From: JAXMHB01 sp046346965
GTDB taxonomy: Bacteria > Pseudomonadota > Gammaproteobacteria > Xanthomonadales > SZUA-5
Direction of reading: 5' to 3'
Assembly (NCBI GenBank): GCA_046346965.1
Contig: JAXMHB010000008.1
Span: 1 to 64,000, forward strand
Length of the DNA: 64,000 nucleotides
Below, in pieces: positions 1 to 6,883 of this stretch; position 1 is the first letter of the stretch, and each line of letters opens with the position of its first letter. The notes below the pieces were generated by a model. The model was not told where the DNA came from. It ran no database searches and saw only the letters and a program-made list of their open reading frames with translations. Position numbers and translations under genes: made by a program.

Positions 1-1482
1 AACAGCGGCGCCGCGCGCGGCGACATTCTGCTGCTGACCGACCAGACCGACGCCAGTGCGGCGAGCGCCGCGCAGCGGGCGGCCGGCGCCGGCATGCGCG
101 TCTCGGTGATCGGCGTCGGCACACTCGCCGGCGCCCCGCTGGCCGGCGCCCAGGGTTTCATCACCGACAGCGCCGGCAAACCGCGGCTGGCGCGGCTGGA
201 TCCTGTCAGCTTGGGGGCGCTCGCCAGCGCGGGCGGCGGCGCCTATCAGTCGCTCAGCATCGATGACAGCGATCTGCGCGCGCTCGGCGTGCTCGATCCG
301 CAGTCCGGTGCCAGCGCTCGGGCCAGCGACGCCAGCGCCAAGGCGGGACTGCAGCGCAGCGACGACGGCTACTGGCTGCTGCTGATCGCGGTGCCGCTGC
401 TGGCGCTGGCCTTCCGACGCGGTTGGCTGATGTCAGTGCCGCTGCTGCTGTGCCTGACGCTGGTGCCAGATCGCCCGCTGCGCGCGGCCGACGCGCCGAC
501 CGCCGCAGCACCGGCAGTCGCGCCGTCAACCACGCTGGCTCCGACGTCGCCGCCAACGCCGAGCGCACTGCAGAGCTTCTGGGACGGCCTGTGGCAGCGC
601 AGCGATCAGCGCGCCTGGCAGGCGCTGCAGGCCGGCGACGCCGCCAGTGCGCGGCGGTTGGCGCAGGATCCGGCCACACGCGGCGCCGCGGCCTTTCGTG
701 AGCAGGACTACGAGGCCGCCATCGACAGCTGGTCCGGCCAGGCGGACGCCGACGGTCACTACAACCGCGGCAATGCGCTGGCCAGCAGTGGCAAGTTGCA
801 GGAGGCCTTGGCCGCCTACGACGAGGCGCTGAAGCTGGCGCCGGGCATGGAGGACGCTATCGCCAACCGCAAGGCCGTGGAGGATCTGTTGCGCCAACAG
901 CAGCAACAGCAGCAATCCGGCCAGAGCGGGAAGCAGCAGCAGGATTCACAGTCCCAGCAGCAGGGCCAGAGTCAGTCCGGCGGCCAGCCCGAGCAACAGC
1001 CGCAGGATGGTCAGCAGGGCGAGTCATCGCCATCGCAGGACGAGCAGCAGCAAAGCGCGCAGTCCGGCGATCCGCAGTCCTCCGAGCAAGCGTCGTCGCA
1101 GCAGGCGGCGTCGCAGGATCAGCAGGGCGCGGCCAAAGACCAGGCGAGCGAATCCTCCCAGTCCGATCAGGGCGAAGGTGAGGATGCATCGAAGCCCGCC
1201 GACGCTGCGCAGGCGCCGAGCGCCGAGCAGCAGCAAGCGGCCGAGCAAGCCGCGCGCGAGCAGATCGAGCAGGCGCTCAAGGCGGGTGCAGCCGAGGGCG
1301 ATACCGAGGACGGCAAGCCGGCGCGCGTGTTGAGCCCGGAAGAGCGCGCGCAAGCCGAACGCGAGCAGGCATTGCAGCAATGGCTACGCCGTGTCCCCGA
1401 CGATCCCGGTGGACTGCTGCGACGCAAGTTTGAACTGGAACATCGCCGCCGTCAGGCGGAAGCTGCGGAGGATGGGCAATGA
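1..1482 (+). CDS. VWA-domain / TPR protein of the Bat operon (BatB-BatC type), 5' end outside the window
   Basis: The reading frame is open from base 1, so the gene begins upstream; 493 codons are visible. The first 50 residues are the end of a von Willebrand A domain (ILLLTD strand, then the IGVGT..G.PL strand). Two hydrophobic segments follow (around visible residues 125-155), then a TPR-like repeat (AAFREQDYEAA and YNRGNALASSGKLQEALAAY), then about 120 residues very rich in Gln, Ser and Glu, and a basic tail (LLRRKFELEHRRRQ). Fusion of the BatB VWA part with a BatC-like TPR tail is common in gammaproteobacteria. The family is membrane-bound and linked to aerotolerance or envelope stress, with no defined biochemical activity. 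Its stop overlaps the BatD start (ATGA), so the two are translationally coupled. Family assignment is secure; function is not. Confidence 0.88.
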   Translation, partial: NSGAARGDILLLTDQTDASAASAAQRAAGAGMRVSVIGVGTLAGAPLAGAQGFITDSAGKPRLARLDPVSLGALASAGGGAYQSLSIDDSDLRALGVLDPQSGASARASDASAKAGLQRSDDGYWLLLIAVPLLALAFRRGWLMSVPLLLCLTLVPDRPLRAADAPTAAAPAVAPSTTLAPTSPPTPSALQSFWDGLWQRSDQRAWQALQAGDAASARRLAQDPATRGAAAFREQDYEAAIDSWSGQADADGHYNRGNALASSGKLQEALAAYDEALKLAPGMEDAIANRKAVEDLLRQQQQQQQSGQSGKQQQDSQSQQQGQSQSGGQPEQQPQDGQQGESSPSQDEQQQSAQSGDPQSSEQASSQQAASQDQQGAAKDQASESSQSDQGEGEDASKPADAAQAPSAEQQQAAEQAAREQIEQALKAGAAEGDTEDGKPARVLSPEERAQAEREQALQQWLRRVPDDPGGLLRRKFELEHRRRQAEAAEDGQ

Positions 1483-3104
1483 CACGCGGATGGAGACTGC
1501 TGACGGCGATCCTGTGGCTGGCCGGAGCACCGGCGGCGCTGGCCGCCGTGACCGCGAGCGTGCAGCCAGAGCGCATCACGCTGGGCAACACCGCCACGCT
1601 GACCCTGGTGACCGATGAGGCCGGCGCCGAACCGGATCTGACGCCGCTGCAAGGCAAGTTCACCGTGCGCGGCACCGGCAGCAGCCTGCAGACCTCGTTC
1701 ATCAACGGCCGCGAGACCACCAAGCTGACCTGGCAGATCGAGATCGAGCCCACCGAGGCCGGCATCCTCGGCGTGCCGCCGATCCAGATCGGCGCTGAGC
1801 AAACGCCCTCGCTGACATTGACGGTAATGCCGCCGCAACCGGGCAGCGCCAGCAATGGCGATCCTTACTTCCTGCAGACCGAAGTGAGCCAGGAGCAGCC
1901 GTATGTGCAGCAGGCGCTGGTCTACACGGTACGCCTGTATTACGCCGTCCCGCTGATCGACGGCAATGTCGACACCAGCGGCGTGCAGAACGCCAGCCTG
2001 CAGCAGATCGGCGAGGATCAGAACCGCCAGGAAGAGATCGGCGGGCGTCGCTACAACGTGTTCGAACGCCGTTACCTGCTGATTCCCGAGCAAAGCGGTC
2101 CGCTGACGCTGCCGCAGGCGCGCTTTCGCGGGCGCATGCAGCGCGACGGCGGACGTGGCTTCTTTGCCAGCGTCGAGAACGTCAGCGCAGTCAGCCCGAG
2201 CAAGACGCTGACCGTGCGCCCACAGCCCGACGCCGCACCGCAGCCCTGGCTGCCCGCGCGTGCGCTGACGCTGACGCGCGCCGATGTCGCCAGCGGCGCG
2301 CGCGCTGGTGAGCCGCTGATGCTGGAACTGCAGCTGACCGCCGACGGCGTGACCGAGGCGCAACTGGCCGATCTCACGCTGCCGACCATCCCCGGAGCCC
2401 AGGTGTTTCCGGAGCCGGCGCAGACGCAAACCACGCTGGTATCCGGCTTGCCGGTCACGCGGCGCACGCAGCGATTCGCGATCGTCCCGGCGCAGGCGGG
2501 CGCGCTGACCATCCCGGCGATCGAAATCGCCTACTGGAATACCGAGCGCGATCAAGCCGATGTGGCGCGACTGGCGCCGCTGACGCTCGATATCGCCCCC
2601 GGCAGCGCGCAGCCGATCAGCGTGGCGCCGGCGGCGGCCGTGGCTACGTCGGCGCCGGTCAGCGCGCCGGTCGTCGCTGACCGCAACCCGGTCGCCGATC
2701 CCGGCCTCTGGCGCATCGCCACGCTGGCGCTGCTGGTCGCCTGGGCACTGACCGCCTGGTGGGGCTGGCGTCGCGGTCGCCGCGCCGCTGCGCCCACAGC
2801 GCCGCCAGTGCCGCGCGCGGGCACGCTGGCGCAAGCGCTGCGCCAGGGCGAGCTGGCCGGCATTGCCGCCGCCTTGCGGCAGGACAGCGGCTGTCTGTCG
2901 CTGGGCGCAGTGGCGCGCCAGCTCAAGGACCCGGCGCAGCGTGCTGCACTGCAGGCGCTGGATGCGGCGCTGTGGTCGGCGCAAGCCGGCGCCGACTCCG
3001 CGCACCTGCTGGCGCAACTGCGCAGCGCCTTTGCCGGCGGACTGAAGACCGACGCAGCGCCCGCCGCCACTGCACGCGCGCTACCCGAGCTCTATCCGCG
3101 CTGA
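1479..3104 (+). CDS. batD: BatD family oxygen-tolerance protein
   Basis: 541 residues starting with a signal peptide (cleavage near ALA-AV, about residue 22). The periplasmic part has Ig-like beta modules typical of BatD (RITLGNTATLTLVTDEAG near the start; VYTVRLYY and RRYLLIPEQSGPLTLP in the middle). A single membrane helix follows at about 410-430 (LWRIATLALLVAWALTAWW), then a cytoplasmic Ala-rich tail of about 110 residues. It overlaps the preceding VWA/TPR gene by 4 bases. BatD is thought to assemble with the VWA proteins BatA and BatB in the membrane. The length fits the family. It is the last gene of the operon, and the next gene converges on it. Confidence 0.88.
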   Translation: MTRGWRLLTAILWLAGAPAALAAVTASVQPERITLGNTATLTLVTDEAGAEPDLTPLQGKFTVRGTGSSLQTSFINGRETTKLTWQIEIEPTEAGILGVPPIQIGAEQTPSLTLTVMPPQPGSASNGDPYFLQTEVSQEQPYVQQALVYTVRLYYAVPLIDGNVDTSGVQNASLQQIGEDQNRQEEIGGRRYNVFERRYLLIPEQSGPLTLPQARFRGRMQRDGGRGFFASVENVSAVSPSKTLTVRPQPDAAPQPWLPARALTLTRADVASGARAGEPLMLELQLTADGVTEAQLADLTLPTIPGAQVFPEPAQTQTTLVSGLPVTRRTQRFAIVPAQAGALTIPAIEIAYWNTERDQADVARLAPLTLDIAPGSAQPISVAPAAAVATSAPVSAPVVADRNPVADPGLWRIATLALLVAWALTAWWGWRRGRRAAAPTAPPVPRAGTLAQALRQGELAGIAAALRQDSGCLSLGAVARQLKDPAQRAALQALDAALWSAQAGADSAHLLAQLRSAFAGGLKTDAAPAATARALPELYPR

Positions 3105-3146
3105 GCACCCGATGGCGCCGGGCGCCCCGCCAGTGCCCGGTGTGGA

Positions 3147-3908
3147 TCAATCCCGATACACCAGCTCGCGGCCGCTGGCGAAACGGATCTTGCGGGGCTC
3201 CCAAACCACCTTGAAGCGGCCCGGCGGGTTCTGCATGAAATCGCGCTGCTGGGTGCTGACGCCGGCATTCATCCGGCCACAGGGAAATTCCATAGTGCCG
3301 CCGGTCCGCAGCTCGCGCCCCGCGCCCAGCTCGACGAGGCACAGATCCAGCGGCAGGTAGGAATCGCGATCGCGCGCCTGCAGCGAGCCCTGCAGCTCGA
3401 CGATGGTGTCGTCACTCAAGTTCTGCACGCGCACGGTGACGGCGAAATACGGTTGCTTGCCGCTGTGGTCGAACACCGGCTGCCCACTCGCGGCTTCCGG
3501 GGTGTCGTTGACGACCTCGCTCTTGACCACCGTCGCCCGCACCTGCGCACGCAGCGGCGCCAGCTTGGCATCGCGTTCGGCCTGGCGTTCATCCGCCCGC
3601 GCTGCCTCGACCTTCATGCGCTCCACCCAGGCCCGCTGCAGAGTGATGGCCTCGGCAAAGGTGCGCGCCGTGTAGGGCTCATCGGGATCGGCGAATTGCG
3701 CCGGCAGCACATCGCCATTGCTGCGGCGCACATAGTCCTCGACCAACTGCCGCTCCTCGGCAGGCAGCTGCGCCAACTGCGCCTCCACACTCGACAGATC
3801 GGTGGTCCCGAACGGCAACGCCGTGGCATGCGGGTCTCCCGCGCAGCGTTGCAGCAGAAACACGGCGGCCGCCAGTGCGATCAAGGTCAGCAGTGTCTTG
3901 GCACTCAT
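3147..3908 (-). CDS. Membrane-anchored hypothetical protein
   Basis: 253 residues from the ATG at 3908 (MSAKTLLTLIALAAAVFLLQRC). ATG codons 12 and 30 bases further upstream are possible, and no start has a good ribosome site. The N-terminus is a hydrophobic helix ending in LLQRC, which resembles a lipobox but lacks the usual small residues before Cys; it could be a signal anchor or a weak lipoprotein signal. A charged helical part (about 60-125) follows, then a beta-rich domain (YFAVTVRVQNLSDDTIVELQGSL) ending in VWEPRKIRF. The second half resembles domains that compare modified and unmodified protein interactions, but I do not recognise a named family. It converges with batD. Confidence 0.7.
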   Translation of the reverse strand: MSAKTLLTLIALAAAVFLLQRCAGDPHATALPFGTTDLSSVEAQLAQLPAEERQLVEDYVRRSNGDVLPAQFADPDEPYTARTFAEAITLQRAWVERMKVEAARADERQAERDAKLAPLRAQVRATVVKSEVVNDTPEAASGQPVFDHSGKQPYFAVTVRVQNLSDDTIVELQGSLQARDRDSYLPLDLCLVELGAGRELRTGGTMEFPCGRMNAGVSTQQRDFMQNPPGRFKVVWEPRKIRFASGRELVYRD

Positions 3909-4116
3909 GAGGATGTCCATGCGGTAGCAAGGGGGCATGCTCGCACAGGCGCACGCGCCAGCCGAGTCAGGACAACCCCAGGCACATCGCCGGACACAGA
4001 AGTGGGTGCCCGCCGAATGCCTGCACGCGCGCCGTCGATCCCAGCCTCTGGCACATGGCGCCGGCTAGCGGCGACCGGACACTCGCGCCGCTCGAACTCA
4101 CCAGGCGACGGATCTC

Positions 4117-5287
4117 GTGTTGGCCATCTACACGCAAGGGCTGAGTCGCCAGTTCACCGGCGGCCACGGCGTACACGACCTCGATTTGCAGGTCGCTAGG
4201 GAAGCTCTGATCAAGTCTCGTGAGCCGCGTTGCGAGTCAGAATCGTCTGCCGCTAGGCGCGGTCCGCAGGGCATAGCCGGGCTCTCTGGCCAAGGACCGG
4301 AACGACGCGGCGGACGATTCTGGCCGCAACCCTTCGGGACGGGGCTGAATCGGCCCCCAGCGTCGTCAGTCGCCTCGACCAGAGAGCCGGCTATGCCCTT
4401 CGTCGACTTTCTAGCTGGAGACCGATTCAGCCGCCGTCGCGGCCACGATACTTGATCAGAGCTTCCCTATCGCCAGCATCTACGGTTTTCTGGGCCCGAA
4501 CGGTGCCGGCAAGACCACAACGATCCGGCTGCTGCTGGGACTGATCCAGCCCGATCGCGGTCGCATCGAGATCTGCGGCCACCTGCTGTCGGCGGGTCGG
4601 CAGGCGCTGGGATTGATCGGCGCATTGGTGGAGGCGCCGTCCCTGTACGCGCATCTCAGCGGCATTCAGAACCTGGACATCACCCGTCGCTTGCTCGACC
4701 TTCCGCATCGACGCATCGCGGAAGTGCTCGACCAGGTCGGTCTCGGCGCCGCGGGTCACCGGCGCGTGCGCGAGTACTCGCTCGGCATGCGCCAGCGCCT
4801 GGGGATTGCGCTGGCGCTGCTCGGACAGCCGCGGCTCTTGATCCTCGACGAGCCCGGCAACGGCCTCGATCCGGCCGGCGTCGTCGATCTTCGCCGATTG
4901 TTGCGTCAGCTGGCTGACGACGGACTGACGGTGTTCCTGTCCAGCCATCTGCTGAGCGAGGTCGAACAGGTCGCCACCCACGTTGGCGTGTTGCATGCCG
5001 GGCGCCTGCGTTTCCAGGGCACGCTGCAGGCGCTGCGCGAACGCGTTCCGGCGCTGCTCGACATCCAGTGCGGCGCACCTGACGATGCCCTCGCGCTGCT
5101 GCAGCGATCCGGCGTCAATGCGCGTCTGACCGCGACCGGCAGCATTGAAGCGGGCACCCAGGTGCTGGCGCCCGCCGCCATCAACCGCCTGCTCGTCGGC
5201 GCCGGCATTGAGGTCCACCGTTTGGCCGTCCGAGAGGTCACTTTGGAATCGCTGTTCTTCGACCTGACCCAGGAGCGGGCTGCATGA
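4117..5287 (+). pseudogene. ABC transporter ATP-binding subunit split by a MITE
   Basis: The first 27 codons (GTG start at 4117, LAIYTQGLSRQF.. DLDLQVA) are the start of an ABC ATPase. The frame is then broken by a 269-bp insertion (4199-4467). Removing the insertion and one copy of the TA duplication restores a perfect frame: ..LQVAIASIYGFLGPNGAGKTTT.. The remainder carries Walker A (GPNGAGKTTT), the signature (YSLGMRQRLGIALAL), Walker B (RLLILDEP), the D-loop (GNGLDPAG) and the switch His (FLSSHLLSEV). As it stands, the upstream piece ends at TGA 4453-4455. The first ATG in the downstream piece (4613) lies after Walker A, so no working ATPase can be made without read-through. The domain order and the short C-terminal region are like BcrA/lantibiotic-immunity ATPases. 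The gene ends in an ATGA overlap with its permease. Confidence 0.88.
4199..4467. mobile_element. 269-bp palindromic MITE with 18-bp perfect terminal inverted repeats
   Basis: The ends are exact inverted repeats (GGGAAGCTCTGATCAAGT at 4199-4216 and its complement at 4450-4467), flanked by a TA duplication (4197-4198 and 4468-4469). Inside the ends the two halves stay complementary with few mismatches: CAGGGCATAGCCGGGCTCTC near 4268 matches the complement of GAGAGCCGGCTATGCCCT near 4382. The whole element can therefore fold into one long hairpin, with a short loop near 4330. It encodes no transposase. A TA target duplication is the hallmark of IS630/Tc1-mariner transposases, so a trans-acting enzyme of that type is the likely mover (inference). 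No second copy is seen in this window. Confidence 0.88.
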
Positions 5288-6045
5288 ACGTCCTGCTGCG
5301 CGCGCTGGCGGCCGAGCGCATCAAGCTGCACCACACGCTGGCCTTGTGGATGTGTCTGATCGCGCCGGGCGTGGTGGTCGGGCTGCAGGTGCTGCAATTG
5401 CTGGTGCAGGATCTGAGTCGGCGTGAGGCACTGGACGGCCCCGCGGCCTGGCAGTTCTTCGTGCAGAGCAGTCTGGCTTTGTGGGCCCTGCTGATGCTCC
5501 CACTGTATGTGACGCTGCAGTCAGCGCTGTTGGCCGGTCTGGAACACGGCGATCGCCAGTGGAAACACCTGCTGGCGCTACCGCTGCCACGCTGGGTCCA
5601 CTATCTGAGCAAGCTGCTGACGCTGGCCGCCATGCTCGCAGCTGCCCTGCTGATCCTGGCGCTGCTGATTGTGCTCGGCGGCGCCGTGTTGATGTGGGCC
5701 AGACCCGAGCTCGGGATCCGCGGCGCACCACCGCTGGGCCTTCTTTCGAGCAAGCTCGCCCTGATCTTCCTGACGTCGCTGGCGATGGTAGCAATCCACA
5801 CTTTCATCGCCATCCGCTGGGCCAGTTTCACCGTCGCCGTCGCCAGCGGCATGAGCGCCACCGTGATGGGCTTTCTGATCGGCCAGTCGGCGCAGTTCAG
5901 CCACTGGTATCCGTGGTCGATGACGATCCAGGTGCTGGCCAAAGATCCCAAACACCTTGGCTTCGTGCTGATCGCCAGCTCGCTGATCGCCATCACGCTG
6001 ACGCTGTACGCACTGTGGGACTTCGCCAGGCGCGAGTTTGGCTAG
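5284..6045 (+). CDS. ABC-2 type permease, partner of the disrupted ATPase
   Basis: 253 residues, with about six membrane helices (for example WMCLIAPGVVVGLQVLQLLV near 20-40, the two around 110-135, and the last near 220-245) and short loops. The length and pattern match ABC-2 permeases of the BcrB/lantibiotic-immunity kind, which move peptides or lipids with one ATPase dimer. The start ATG overlaps the ATPase stop (ATGA), so it was translationally coupled to that gene. Since the MITE ends translation of the ATPase early, expression and function of this permease are now doubtful. The frame itself shows no damage. Confidence 0.8.
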   Translation: MNVLLRALAAERIKLHHTLALWMCLIAPGVVVGLQVLQLLVQDLSRREALDGPAAWQFFVQSSLALWALLMLPLYVTLQSALLAGLEHGDRQWKHLLALPLPRWVHYLSKLLTLAAMLAAALLILALLIVLGGAVLMWARPELGIRGAPPLGLLSSKLALIFLTSLAMVAIHTFIAIRWASFTVAVASGMSATVMGFLIGQSAQFSHWYPWSMTIQVLAKDPKHLGFVLIASSLIAITLTLYALWDFARREFG

Positions 6046-6161
6046 CCCCGAGTATGCGTGTCCGAGATCTGTCCGGGACCTACGACCTTCGAGAGCACAC
6101 GGTAAGTGAAGCGTTTCGAACTCGTGGCGCCCGGACTTGTTCAGGCGTTTCCTTTCACATC

Positions 6162-6190
6162 TTGCATACGTAACATTTGTGTTCTATTGT
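6162..6190 (+). promoter_or_regulatory. Sigma70-type promoter of the Cys-rich peptide operon
   Basis: TTGCAT (6162-6167), a 17-base spacer and TATTGT (6185-6190) lie in an unusually AT-rich stretch. Transcription would start near 6197, giving a leader of about 44 bases before the ATG at 6241. The ribosome site AAGGA (6230-6234) sits 6 bases before that start. Confidence 0.6.
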
Positions 6191-6240
6191 TGATCGTCGC
6201 CGCTCCTGGCGTACAACGAACCTCACATGAAGGACTTCTT

Positions 6241-6435
6241 ATGGACCCTTTTCGTGCAGCTGCATTGCGATTGACGGTTGCGGTATCCATACTTACCAGC
6301 ACGTCCGTTTTCGCAGGGTGCTTCATGCCTTGCCCTGACGGAACGCGTTGCTATGCGCAGCCAGGTGGAGGATATATCTGCTACCAACTGCTATGTAATC
6401 AGAACGGTGTGTGTGGTCACTTGATTGTCTACTAA
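6241..6435 (+). CDS. Secreted six-cysteine mini-protein
   Basis: 64 residues. The first 25 form a clear signal peptide (positive start, hydrophobic LTVAVSILTSTSV, cleavage at VFA-G). The predicted mature chain has only 39 residues with six cysteines spaced C-x3-C-x5-C-x9-C-x4-C-x5-C, a Gly-rich turn (PGGGY) and no long hydrophobic run. An even number of closely spaced cysteines in an exported peptide suggests three disulfides, as in knottin- or defensin-like folds (inference). AAGGA 6 bases before the ATG and a good promoter upstream support this start over an in-frame ATG at 6106. I do not recognise the family. It is the first gene of a likely operon with the next two genes and lies in lower-GC DNA. 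Confidence 0.72.
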   Translation: MDPFRAAALRLTVAVSILTSTSVFAGCFMPCPDGTRCYAQPGGGYICYQLLCNQNGVCGHLIVY

Positions 6436-6465
6436 GGTCAGCAGCATTCCCGACGCGGAGGAACC

Positions 6466-6876
6466 ATGGCGATTTCATTGAGCGGAATTCTGCTGTCGGG
6501 GATGCTGGCCACGGGTGCGTCGGATCCTGCAGTCGTTCTGGAGGACGACAAAGCATCTTGGTGGGTGTGGGCCAACCCCCCTGCGGTCAATATTGCGGCG
6601 GAAGGGGCAGTTTCGCGCGATCCTAAGCTGCCCCCACTGAAACTCCAATTTGAGTTCTTGATAACGAGCGCCGGACGTGTCGCTGAGTGCAGAGTGAGCC
6701 AGATCTCTGAAGATGTGTATGACGACGCTACGCTCTGCGCCTTGATTGCATTGCACCAGTATCGCCCGAGCATCAAGAATTCAGCGCGTACGCCCATCAG
6801 GACGTTTCAGACGATGTTGATCGGCGTCGATCCTGACGAAGCCCGAAAGCTGGTGCACAGCGCCGACTCACACTGA
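6466..6876 (+). CDS. Secreted protein with a TonB C-terminal-like domain
   Basis: 136 residues with a strong ribosome site (GGAGGAA, 4 bases before ATG). A hydrophobic N-terminus of about 18 residues looks like a short signal peptide. Residues 55-120 follow the TonB-C pattern: beta strand LQFEFLITSAGRVAECRV, then helix YDDATLCALIALHQY, then strand IRTFQTMLIG. Two cysteines (in AECRV and TLCAL) could form a disulfide. There is no proline-rich spacer and no long anchor, so this is not a classical TonB energy transducer. Stand-alone domains of this kind are frequent in Lysobacterales. It lies 30 bases after the Cys-rich peptide gene and 7 bases before the permease gene, so the three are probably co-transcribed. 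Confidence 0.62.
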   Translation: MAISLSGILLSGMLATGASDPAVVLEDDKASWWVWANPPAVNIAAEGAVSRDPKLPPLKLQFEFLITSAGRVAECRVSQISEDVYDDATLCALIALHQYRPSIKNSARTPIRTFQTMLIGVDPDEARKLVHSADSH

Positions 6877-6883
6877 GGGTTTA

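Noticed and set aside
4117..4455. 112-residue protein reading into the MITE
   Set aside because: Only its first 27 codons resemble a protein family; the rest is palindromic element sequence.
6106..6240. Upstream extension of the Cys-rich peptide
   Set aside because: It would cover the promoter, and the ribosome site and signal peptide fit the ATG at 6241.
6466..6876. Classical TonB protein
   Set aside because: It lacks the proline-rich spacer, the long anchor and neighbouring ExbB/ExbD genes.
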